Source of the DNA: an uncultured Sutterella sp.
GTDB lineage: Bacteria > Pseudomonadota > Gammaproteobacteria > Burkholderiales > Burkholderiaceae_F
Reading direction: 5' to 3'
Assembly: GCA_905201055.1 (NCBI GenBank)
Contig: CAJKMT010000036.1
Location: forward strand, 1 to 17,967
Length of the DNA: 17,967 bases
Below, one piece after another: positions 7,211-13,458 of the stretch (the stretch's first letter is position 1; each line of letters starts with the position of its first letter). A model generated the notes under the pieces. It was not told where the DNA came from. It saw only the letters and a program-made list of their open reading frames with translations, and ran no database searches. Both the position numbers and the translations under genes were made by a program.

Positions 7211-8302
7211 TTAGTGTTGATCTATGACGTCAATGAAGCCGCCTCCAATGCACACTTCACCGTCATAGATAACGGCGCTCTGACCGGGAGTAACCGCCCA
7301 TTGAGGTTGCGGGAAGTTGAGTGTGAAAGCATCATCGGAAATGGCACTTACCGTACACTGTCCGTCTGTCTGACGATAACGGGTTTTTACAGTGAGATGA
7401 CTGCCTGCCTCAGGGGCAACACCGGAAACCCAACTGGGCATAACAGCTGTCAGGTGGTGACTTAAAAGCCACGGATGGTCGTGTCCCTGGGCAATCCACA
7501 ATGTGTTTGTAGCCATGTCTTTTTTGGCTACAAACCAAGGTTCGCCGTTGCCGTCTCGGCTGCCGCCCATTCCGATGCCTTTACGCTGACCGAGCGTATA
7601 GAAGGCCAAGCCCATGTGCTCGCCGACCACGCGGCCGTCCGGAGTTTTCATGGGACCGGGGTGCGTGGGCAGGTAGCGATTTAAGAATTCACGGAAAGGT
7701 CGCTCGCCAATAAAGCAGATACCGGTTGAGTCTTTCTTTTTCGCATTGGGTAAGCCGATTTCTTCGGCAATTTTTCGCACTTGCGTTTTGCGCAGCTCTC
7801 CGACCGGAAAAATGACCTTGGAGATCTGCTCTTGGCTTAAGCGGTGAAGAAAATAACTTTGATCTTTTGTCTCATCAAGGCCGCGCAAAAGCTGCGTTTT
7901 CCCATCGGGGCCGATACGTGTTCTTGCATAGTGTCCTGTGGCGATGCACTCGGCACCCATGTTCATTGCATAGTCCAAAAAAGCGCGGAACTTGATCTCG
8001 GCGTTGCAGAGAACATCGGGATTGGGTGTGCGGCCGGCAGAGTATTCACGCAGAAAATCTGAGAAAACACGCTCTTTGTATTCTTTGGCAAAGTTGACGG
8101 CTTCGATATCAATGCCGATGACATCAGCCACGCTGGTCGCATCGATAAAGTCCTGACGTGATGAACAGTATTCACTGTCATCATCATCTTCCCAATTTTT
8201 CATGAAAAGACCGATGACTTCGTAGCCCTGTTGCTTTAAAAGGTAGGCTGAAACGGACGAATCCACACCGCCGGAGAGCCCTACCACAACACGTTTTCCC
8301 AT
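7211..8302 (-). CDS. mnmA: tRNA-specific 2-thiouridylase MnmA
   Basis: This enzyme adenylates U34 of tRNA-Lys, -Glu and -Gln and transfers sulfur from a persulfide relay to make 2-thiouridine in the wobble position. The PP-loop VVVGLSGGVDSS opens the protein, followed by FMKNWEDDDDSEYC and GRTPNPDVLC. The two catalytic cysteines are those in PDVLCN and STGICFIGERPF; counted from the ATG at 8311 they fall at 102 and 199, as in E. coli. I prefer the ATG at 8302 because the only ribosome site, AGGA, directly abuts the 8311 ATG but lies nine bases from 8302; the product is then 363 residues. The gene has its own promoter with a perfect -10 box and is divergent from the nitronate monooxygenase-like gene. 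Confidence 0.97.
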   Translation of the reverse strand: MGKRVVVGLSGGVDSSVSAYLLKQQGYEVIGLFMKNWEDDDDSEYCSSRQDFIDATSVADVIGIDIEAVNFAKEYKERVFSDFLREYSAGRTPNPDVLCNAEIKFRAFLDYAMNMGAECIATGHYARTRIGPDGKTQLLRGLDETKDQSYFLHRLSQEQISKVIFPVGELRKTQVRKIAEEIGLPNAKKKDSTGICFIGERPFREFLNRYLPTHPGPMKTPDGRVVGEHMGLAFYTLGQRKGIGMGGSRDGNGEPWFVAKKDMATNTLWIAQGHDHPWLLSHHLTAVMPSWVSGVAPEAGSHLTVKTRYRQTDGQCTVSAISDDAFTLNFPQPQWAVTPGQSAVIYDGEVCIGGGFIDVIDQH

Positions 8303-8337
8303 ATTTTCCATTCCTAAAATAAGCGTTTAATTTCGCA

Positions 8338-8365
8338 ATTATAGTGAGCCTCAGTCTCTGTAAAA
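8338..8365 (-). promoter_or_regulatory. mnmA promoter
   Basis: On the minus strand a consensus -10 box TATAAT (8343-8338) has a -35 candidate TTTTAC (8365-8360) at 16 bases, or TTTACA at 15. The transcript would have a leader of about 25-30 bases before the 8302 ATG. Confidence 0.6.
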
Positions 8366-8382
8366 TTATGATCTCTGTTTTG

Positions 8383-8396
8383 CCGTTTTAAAACGG
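8383..8396. promoter_or_regulatory. 14-bp perfect palindrome, candidate operator
   Basis: CCGTTTTAAAACGG is perfectly self-complementary and ends 19 bases before the start codon of the nitronate monooxygenase-like gene. A possible -10 box TAAAAT lies at 8361-8366, which would place the palindrome just after the transcription start, a repressor position. No regulator gene is adjacent. Confidence 0.4.
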
Positions 8397-8415
8397 TTGG
8401 TTTGCGGGAATTTTT

Positions 8416-9489
8416 ATGAGCATACAAGAACAAATCAATAAACAATCCGAAAAGCTTACCTCTCTTTTACAGATTGAAGCGCCGCTGATTGCCGCTCCGA
8501 TGATGGGAGTGACAACGGCAGAAATGACAGCAGCTTTCAGTAACGCGGGCGGTTTGGGAGTAATGCCCTGCGGGATTATGAAGCCTGAACAAATCCTTGA
8601 AACGGTTAAGACAATTAAAGAACTCACTGACAAACCGTTTGCTCTGAATCTCCGAGTCCCGCCCAGAGAGACTGAAGATGAAGCGGCGACAAAAATTCTT
8701 TTTGATGCATTGGAACCCTTGCGGGATGAGCTGGGAGTAGCGCATCAATTGGCGGAAATCCCGACTTTTGATGAGCAGTTCGAAGCGGTACTTCAAGCAG
8801 ATGTGCCGGTCGTGAGCTTTAGTTTTGGCGGTCCTCGTGAGGTTTACGCTGAAGCACTGGAAGCCAGAGATATTCTTATGATGGGGGCGGTAAATTCCAC
8901 TCGCGAGGCCAAGGTTCTCAAAACGGCCGGCTGTTCCGTCATCATTGCTCAAGGAGCGGAGGCAGGAGGTCCCAGACAGTATTTTGAAAATCCCGCTGAA
9001 GCTTCTCAGATCGGATTAATGGCGCTGCTGCCGCCTGTTGTTCGAGTTTGCGGTGATACGCCTGTGGCGGCTGCGGGCGGCATGATGAGTGCCAAAAGTG
9101 TGACAGCGGCAATGACTTTGGGTGCCTGCGCAGCTGTATTGGGTTCTTATTTGCTCAAAGCTGACGAATCCGCCTGGCCTCGGGCGCTTAAAGATCAAGT
9201 TGCATGGTCTGATGATGCCTCCACGCGCTTGTCTGATTTGGGAACAGGACGTTTGACCCGTATGGTGAAAACGGGAATCATTGAGGCGCTTGAGGGAGCT
9301 CAATTATCAGCGAGTGTCTACCCGGGACAGCTCAAGGTATTGGCTCCGATTTTTGAAGCGGCCATTACACAAAACAGAGCCGATCTTTTGGAAATGGCTC
9401 TCGGTCAGGCTGCGCAAACTGCCCCCGCAGGCAGCACTTGCGCTATAGTGGCGAAATTAATTGATGAATTGAAGAGTTTCTGGAGATAA
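8416..9489 (+). CDS. Nitronate monooxygenase (2-nitropropane dioxygenase) family protein
   Basis: A 357-residue FMN-binding TIM-barrel protein. Signs of the family are the N-terminal APLIAAPMMGV, then AFSNAGGLGVMPCG, FALNLRVPP, VVSFSFGGP, the phosphate-binding AQGAEAGGPRQ (around 178-188), VAAAGGMMSA and AAVLGSYLL. Characterised class I nitronate monooxygenases have a catalytic histidine in the EAGGH motif; here that place is proline (Pro186). Nitronate oxidation is therefore doubtful and another FMN-dependent oxidation or enoyl reduction is possible. FabK-like enoyl-ACP reductases share this fold, but I would not assign that. GGGAA lies five bases before the ATG. The next gene starts 4 bases after the stop, so the two form an operon. 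Confidence 0.9.
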   Translation: MSIQEQINKQSEKLTSLLQIEAPLIAAPMMGVTTAEMTAAFSNAGGLGVMPCGIMKPEQILETVKTIKELTDKPFALNLRVPPRETEDEAATKILFDALEPLRDELGVAHQLAEIPTFDEQFEAVLQADVPVVSFSFGGPREVYAEALEARDILMMGAVNSTREAKVLKTAGCSVIIAQGAEAGGPRQYFENPAEASQIGLMALLPPVVRVCGDTPVAAAGGMMSAKSVTAAMTLGACAAVLGSYLLKADESAWPRALKDQVAWSDDASTRLSDLGTGRLTRMVKTGIIEALEGAQLSASVYPGQLKVLAPIFEAAITQNRADLLEMALGQAAQTAPAGSTCAIVAKLIDELKSFWR

Positions 9490-9493
9490 AACC

Positions 9494-10132
9494 ATGCCGA
9501 TTAAGATTTTCACTGCGCTTTTGGTTCAGGATGTTCAAAACGATTTCATGAAGGACGGCGCAATGCCGGTTGCAGGCGCCGAAGCAGTGTTGGAGCCGAT
9601 CTCCAAAATCGCAGCGACTTTTTCTCGCGTGATTGCCACTCAGGAGTTCAGACCGCAAAATCATGTTCTTTTCGCTTCTTCACATGAAGGGAAAAAGCCC
9701 GGTGATGAAATTGAAGTCAATGGTGAAAAGTTGGTTTTGACACCGGATTTTTGTGTTGAAGGGACAGTCGGAGCCGATTTTGCTCGCGGTCTGCGATTGC
9801 CCATGTCAAGGGTGATTGCTATTCTGAAAGGCACAGATCCGACGTTAAATACCTATTCGGCATTTCTTGAGGCCGATCGTAAGACGCAAACAGGTTTGCA
9901 GTCATACTGCGAAGATCGGTTCGTCAATCGTATTTATCTTTGCGGTTTATCCCGAGACGGATCACTTGTGAAGACTGCACTTGATGCTTTGCACTATGAG
10001 CACCAGCTTTATTGGGTAACTGATGCTGTTGCGGGTTTAAACGATGCTGACGATGCCGGTATCAGCATTTTGAAGGCAAAAGGTGTGAAATTCATCACAA
10101 GTGACGAGGTGTTGTCGAGAGACGTTCTCTGA
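9494..10132 (+). CDS. Nicotinamidase/isochorismatase-fold protein with lost active site
   Basis: A 212-residue cysteine-hydrolase-fold protein clearly aligned with nicotinamidase PncA: LLVQDVQNDF (Asp13), FASSHEG, CVEGTVGADF, ILKGTDP (Lys112), YSAFLE, and LCGLSRDGSLVKTALDAL. Asp13 and Lys112 of the catalytic triad are kept, but the nucleophile, Cys in PncA's GLATDYC, is Ser157. The metal ligands are also changed: PncA's QDWHP is QEFRP (Glu51, Arg53) and the His of PDHC is Phe86. It probably cannot act as an ordinary nicotinamidase and may be a pseudoenzyme, a different hydrolase or a ligand sensor. It is translationally linked to the upstream flavoprotein gene (GGAG eight bases before the ATG), and a terminator follows. 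Confidence 0.85.
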   Translation: MPIKIFTALLVQDVQNDFMKDGAMPVAGAEAVLEPISKIAATFSRVIATQEFRPQNHVLFASSHEGKKPGDEIEVNGEKLVLTPDFCVEGTVGADFARGLRLPMSRVIAILKGTDPTLNTYSAFLEADRKTQTGLQSYCEDRFVNRIYLCGLSRDGSLVKTALDALHYEHQLYWVTDAVAGLNDADDAGISILKAKGVKFITSDEVLSRDVL

Positions 10133-10151
10133 CGATTTCTTGCGTTAGGTT

Positions 10152-10181
10152 AAAAAGGGGGGCTCTGAGCTCCCTTTTTTT
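10152..10181 (+). terminator. Terminator of the flavoprotein/PncA-like operon
   Basis: A run of A and G (AAAAAGGGGGGC), a TCTGA loop and GCTCCC followed by seven T form a typical intrinsic terminator, with the A run pairing into the T run and one G-T pair in the stem. Confidence 0.9.
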
Positions 10182-10225
10182 AGGACTAAACTTACTAAAT
10201 TGCTAACCTTTGAAAAAGTCTCATC

Positions 10226-11161
10226 ATGCAGTCGTTGTGGATGGTTGTCGCCGCATTCTTTTTTGCTCTGTATGCTGTGTGCATTAAATTTTCGAGTATG
10301 GAAGGAATCGGTTCGTTTGAGGTTCTTTTCTACCGATCATTTTTTGGATTAATCATTTTTTATTCCATGATGCGTATGCAGCACATCACCGTGCATACCG
10401 CTCATCCCTGGGATCATTTCATTCGTTCTTTTGTCGGGGCAACGGCAGTGATGGCCGGCATCTATTCCATCTCTCACCTTAATGTCGGCCTGGCGATGAC
10501 GTTAAATTACACTTCACCTCTTTTTATCGGTTGCTTTACAGTCGGTATTTTGATTTCGCAGCACAAAGGAATTAATTGGAAACTGCTCTCCACACTGCTT
10601 TTGGGCTTTTTGGGTGTTGTTGTCATGCTCTCACCCACGATTACGCCCGATGAGTATTTCGCAGCTGCGGTCGGCATCGGGGCGGGCTTCTGCACGGCCG
10701 TTGCGACGACTTTTGTCAAGCGCTTAGGTTTGATGAAAGAGCCTGAATTAAGAATTCTTTTCTACTTTGTTTTAATCGGAACGATTTGCGGCTTAACCGG
10801 AACACTCTTTACCGGAGGCTTTACGATGCCGACATGGACAGACGCCGGGGCTATCGCCGGTTTTGTCGTTTGTTCAACTTGCGCCCAATTTTTCCTCACA
10901 CGGGCCTTTAGCCGCGGCAATCTGGTGCTCAGCGGCGCGCTGCAGTACACAGTGATTCTTTTCTCTACTCTTATGGGCGTGTTTATCTTCGGCGATAGTG
11001 TCAGTGCAATGGTTGTCGTCGGTATGGTCATGATTGTGGTGGCGGGGATTTTAGCGAGCTTCTTCACTCGCCAGGAAAAACAAAAAGCCATCGAGAGTGC
11101 CAAAAATACCGCAGAAGGTCTGCAACGCCACCTTCGCCACAAGAGTGCACGCGATCACTGA
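10226..11161 (+). CDS. EamA/DMT family permease
   Basis: A 311-residue inner-membrane protein with about ten hydrophobic helices arranged as two EamA repeats, the layout of the drug/metabolite transporter superfamily (RhaT/YdcZ-like exporters of amino acids or metabolites). The first repeat covers about 2-135 (AAFFFALYAVCIKFSS, FYRSFFGLIIFYSM, LNYTSPLF) and the second about 145-285 (GIGAGFCTAVATTFVKRLG, ALQYTVILFSTLMGVFIFGD). The tail of about 30 residues after the last helix is basic and cytoplasmic. The ribosome site is poor: GAAAAAG about nine bases upstream of the ATG. The gene stands alone between two terminators. Substrate and direction of transport cannot be inferred from the sequence. 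Confidence 0.9.
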   Translation: MQSLWMVVAAFFFALYAVCIKFSSMEGIGSFEVLFYRSFFGLIIFYSMMRMQHITVHTAHPWDHFIRSFVGATAVMAGIYSISHLNVGLAMTLNYTSPLFIGCFTVGILISQHKGINWKLLSTLLLGFLGVVVMLSPTITPDEYFAAAVGIGAGFCTAVATTFVKRLGLMKEPELRILFYFVLIGTICGLTGTLFTGGFTMPTWTDAGAIAGFVVCSTCAQFFLTRAFSRGNLVLSGALQYTVILFSTLMGVFIFGDSVSAMVVVGMVMIVVAGILASFFTRQEKQKAIESAKNTAEGLQRHLRHKSARDH

Positions 11162-11167
11162 TAACAA

Positions 11168-11190
11168 AAAGCCGGCGCAATGCCGGCTTT
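11168..11190. terminator. Bidirectional terminator
   Basis: A 9-bp stem AAAGCCGGC / GCCGGCTTT with a 5-base loop lies between convergent genes. On the minus strand the stem is followed by five T, so it best serves the phosphoribosyltransferase gene; on the plus strand only three T follow. Confidence 0.85.
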
Positions 11191-11204
11191 GGTCTGCAGA
11201 CAGA

Positions 11205-11807
11205 CTATTCTGCCTTAGCAGCTTCCATTTCTTTCAGTGTCTTAATCGGAGTGAAGCTGCCGTCGTCTTCTGCACGGAACACGTAGTGTTCTTTGAGATA
11301 AATGAGATCCGGACGACCAACGGATTCAAGTTCAGCCAGGATGGCCGCACGTGCTACAACATTGGCGCCGGCATCTTTTGCTAAAGCTTCAATTGCCGCA
11401 AGCGACTCTCCGGTTGCAAAGACATCATCGATAATCGCAACACGTTTGCCGCGAATGCGTTCTACATCGTGTCCGTCAAGCCACAATGTTTGCTGTTTTT
11501 GCGTTGTCACGGAATTTAACGTGTGAGACAAAGCATTTTGCATGTAGGGTTTGTAGCTCTTGCGGGCAACGATGAAGTCTTTCATACCCATCAGTCGGCT
11601 CATTTCGTAGGCAAGGATAATGCCCTTGGCTTCGGCCGTCATCAAAAGGTCCACTTCAGGTAAACGCTTTACCAATTCAGGAGCCGCAGCCTGCACGAGT
11701 TCTGTATCAGAAATGACAACAAAGCTCGCCAAAGACAGGCGCCCCTTAACCTTAACAAAGGGGAGTTTGCGCTTGATACCTAAAAGTTCAAAATCGAAAT
11801 ACTTCAT
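11205..11807 (-). CDS. Type I phosphoribosyltransferase (adenine/xanthine PRT-like)
   Basis: A 200-residue cytoplasmic enzyme of the purine salvage phosphoribosyltransferase group. The PRPP-binding loop is RVAIIDDVFATGESL with the acidic pair Asp127-Asp128, followed by a helix typical of the fold. VDLLMTAEAKGIILAYEMSR is the pyrophosphate-loop strand and ARKSYKPYM the flexible-loop region. The length and EAKG motif resemble adenine and xanthine PRTs (COG0503) rather than hypoxanthine PRTs. The C-terminal extension is unlike E. coli Apt, so I leave the base open and give no symbol. The ATG has GGTGA upstream. The gene stands alone, and an inverted repeat overlaps its upstream region. Confidence 0.85.
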   Translation of the reverse strand: MKYFDFELLGIKRKLPFVKVKGRLSLASFVVISDTELVQAAAPELVKRLPEVDLLMTAEAKGIILAYEMSRLMGMKDFIVARKSYKPYMQNALSHTLNSVTTQKQQTLWLDGHDVERIRGKRVAIIDDVFATGESLAAIEALAKDAGANVVARAAILAELESVGRPDLIYLKEHYVFRAEDDGSFTPIKTLKEMEAAKAE

Positions 11808-11854
11808 AGTTCACCCGGAAAAGAAAAGATCGATTGAAATAACAAATGCAGATA

Positions 11855-11877
11855 AAGCTAGGCTAATTGTATAGCTT
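11855..11877. promoter_or_regulatory. Inverted repeat upstream of the phosphoribosyltransferase gene
   Basis: AAGCTA and TAGCTT form 6-bp arms separated by 11 bases. On the minus strand a TATACA -10-like box overlaps the repeat, but no good -35 is visible. It is a possible operator with weak support. Confidence 0.25.
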
Positions 11878-11997
11878 ATTGTTTTTTGGCGACTGATTTT
11901 CGAACGCTAGGTGGGTAAACCCTTGGAAAATTTGCTCTTTTCTCACCTTGGAAGGTCCTAAAATAAAAACAATAACTTCGAATTAAAGGGAGTTCAT

Positions 11998-13034
11998 ATG
12001 GATCGCCGAGATTTTCTAAAAACTTCGCTTTTTGGATAGGTGCCAGCCGCTGTGGCAGCACCGGCTGCAGCTGCAACGACCGGAACGTTTGCCACAGTAA
12101 AAGGAATCGAGTGGTACAAAACGTCGGCGAAATACCCGATGGTGGATTCTCACCTGCACTACCTTGATTTTCTTCAGCAAACCGATGGTCTGAAGCATTT
12201 AACAGAGGCCATGGATTCATGCGGCGTTGCCCGAGCGGTTTTGTTCGGTATGCCGATGGTGAAGATGTGGGATGAGAATGCCCCGAAAAAGCCCTCTTAT
12301 TACATGTCAAACGATTCGCGGTGCTATCACTACAGCGCAACGGATTATTTGTTTTTGAAGCATTTGCAGGATGCGCCGGCTGACATCCAAAAGCGCTTCA
12401 TACCGATGATCTGCGGTGTCAATATCAATGATTTAATGGCAGAGCAGTACCTTCGTCGAATTTTCGACGAATTTCCCGGAATGGTTAAGGGGATTGGGGA
12501 AATCATGAGCCGCCATGACGATTTGACGGCCTACACCTACGGTGAACCGCCGAGAGCAGATCATCCGGCACTGATGAAAATCTATGATCTTGCGGTGGAA
12601 AAGAATGTACCGGTTCTGATTCATCATAATATTGCCCCGTCGTATGCCAAGGAACCTTTGTATCTCGATGAAATGCTTCGGGGACTGAAGTACAACCGAA
12701 AAGCCAAAATTATTTGGGCTCACGTTGGTATATCCAGACGTATCGAACTCGACAATCTCAGAGAGATAGCCGATCATGCCCTTAAAGAAAACAAGAATCT
12801 GTTTTTTGATATTTCCTGGTTGGTATTTGAAGACTACATCGCAAAGTCGGAAAAAACCTTGGACCAATGGGCCTCTTTGATTAAAAAGTATCCGGAGCGA
12901 TTCATGATCGGATGGGTCATTGGACCCAATATAAGGCCAATGTCGAGAAGTATTACGCGCTGCTTGACCGTTTGCCTTCATCGGTTGCACAGGATATTTG
13001 CTACGGCAATATCCTGAAACTTACTCATCAATAA
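11998..13034 (+). pseudogene. Tat-exported amidohydrolase (amidohydrolase_2 family), broken by a stop and a frameshift
   Basis: The gene begins at ATG 11998 behind a strong ribosome site (AAAGGGAG, five bases away) with a clear twin-arginine leader start (MDRRDFLKTSLFG). Codon 14 is a TAG stop (12037-12039), after which the frame continues with the rest of the leader (VPAAVAAPAAAATTG) and the enzyme. The TIM-barrel amidohydrolase signs are MVDSHLHYLD (metal-binding HxH), GEIMSRHDD, PVLIHHNIA, IIWAHVG and LFFDISWL. After RFMIG at about 12912 the frame shifts: homology-like sequence resumes in another frame from 12918 (HWTQYKANVEKYYALLDRLP) and ends in TAA at 13034. A net loss of 3n+1 bases, probably the usual SD...VG segment, explains this. 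A GTG at 12040 would give a leaderless protein with a scrambled tail. Confidence 0.85.
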
Positions 13035-13053
13035 TCAGTGCTGACAAACATAG

Positions 13054-13081
13054 GCTCGATTCGTCAAAAATCGAGCTTTTT
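13054..13081 (+). terminator. Terminator after the amidohydrolase pseudogene
   Basis: An 8-bp stem GCTCGATT / AATCGAGC with a 7-base loop is followed by TTTTT, 19 bases beyond the TAA. It shows that the pseudogene was once its own transcription unit, insulated from the next gene. Confidence 0.9.
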
Positions 13082-13113
13082 GTGTTTTTGTAATTGATTT
13101 GATGGAAAAAACT

Positions 13114-13161
13114 ATCATAGATATTGTTAAAAAGTATTGAACAAAACACAATGAGTTGTGT
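13114..13161 (+). promoter_or_regulatory. Tandem NrdR-box-like sites
   Basis: ACACAATGAGTTGTGT (13146-13161) agrees with the NrdR consensus ACACWATATATWGTGT at 13 of 16 positions and is a 7-bp inverted repeat when extended. A weaker copy, ATCATAGATATTGTTA (13114-13129), agrees at 10 of 16. The starts are 32 bp apart, leaving a 16-bp spacer, the typical arrangement for NrdR, the ATP/dATP-sensing repressor of ribonucleotide reductase genes. This fits the NrdD-like gene just downstream. Confidence 0.65.
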
Positions 13162-13167
13162 TATATT
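13137..13167 (+). promoter_or_regulatory. Probable promoter of the NrdD-tail gene
   Basis: TTGAAC (13137-13142) and TATATT (13162-13167; or TTATAT one base earlier) form a -35/-10 pair with a spacer of 18-19 bases, slightly long. The stronger NrdR-like box lies between the two hexamers, so binding would block RNA polymerase. A 17-base direct repeat with two mismatches (13135-13151 and 13164-13180) also flanks this region. Confidence 0.5.
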
Positions 13168-13204
13168 GAACCGAACACAAAAGATTTAGGAATCGGAGGG
13201 CAAT

Positions 13205-13384
13205 ATGGCTGAACAAGTTCAATTGAAAGACAGTGAGCGTCAACCTTGTGAAGTATGGACGCGTGTGATGGGTTATCACCGCCCGGTGTCGTCTTTTAAC
13301 ACCGGTAAAAAGGGTGAATTCTACGAACGCAAGTGCTTTGTAGAAAGCAAGTGCCACTTGGATGAACCGAAAACCGCTAAATAA
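13205..13384 (+). CDS. Stand-alone glycyl-radical tail of anaerobic ribonucleotide reductase (NrdD-like)
   Basis: A 59-residue protein with a strong ribosome site (GGAGGG, five bases before the ATG) and its own promoter and terminator, so it is a genuine small gene. Its core, CEVWTRVMGYHRPV, then SSFNTGKKGEF and YERKCF, matches the C-terminal end of class III (anaerobic) ribonucleoside-triphosphate reductase NrdD. There the RVxGY glycine (Gly681 of E. coli NrdD, in RVCGYLG) carries the radical made by NrdG, followed by RPFNAGKQEE. Here the equivalent is Gly23. The catalytic barrel is absent and there is no CxxC zinc pair, only Cys15, Cys44 and Cys50. It could be a replaceable radical-bearing part, as GrcA/YfiD is for pyruvate formate-lyase, the second half of a split reductase, or a regulatory remnant. 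The NrdR-like boxes upstream support a reductase-linked role. Confidence 0.8.
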   Translation: MAEQVQLKDSERQPCEVWTRVMGYHRPVSSFNTGKKGEFYERKCFVESKCHLDEPKTAK

Positions 13385-13412
13385 GAAGCGGACGCTGAGT
13401 ATTTAGTGACTA

Positions 13413-13441
13413 AAAGCCCCTGAATTTTTTTCAGGGGCTTT
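13413..13441. terminator. Bidirectional terminator
   Basis: A 12-bp stem AAAGCCCCTGAA / TTCAGGGGCTTT with a five-T loop lies between the convergent NrdD-tail and AbgA-like genes. Reading from the minus strand, four T follow the GC part of the stem. Confidence 0.9.
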
Positions 13442-13458
13442 GTAATAACTATAGAAAG

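Noticed and set aside
8467..8952. 161-codon frame antisense to the nitronate monooxygenase-like gene
   Set aside because: It is the shadow of a well-supported gene; the translation is rich in His, Arg and Cys with no domain.
12040..13017. Treating the GTG at 12040 as the true start of an intact amidohydrolase
   Set aside because: A stronger ribosome site and an RRDFLK leader lie just upstream, in frame with the TAG, and the C-terminus is out of frame with its natural ending. A broken gene explains both.
13094..13107. FNR/Anr box before the NrdD-tail gene
   Set aside because: Only the left half-site TTGAT is present; the right half (TGGAA instead of ATCAA) does not match.
13127..13357. 76-codon minus-strand frame over the NrdD-tail gene
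   Set aside because: It covers the promoter and most of the small gene in antisense and starts without a ribosome site.
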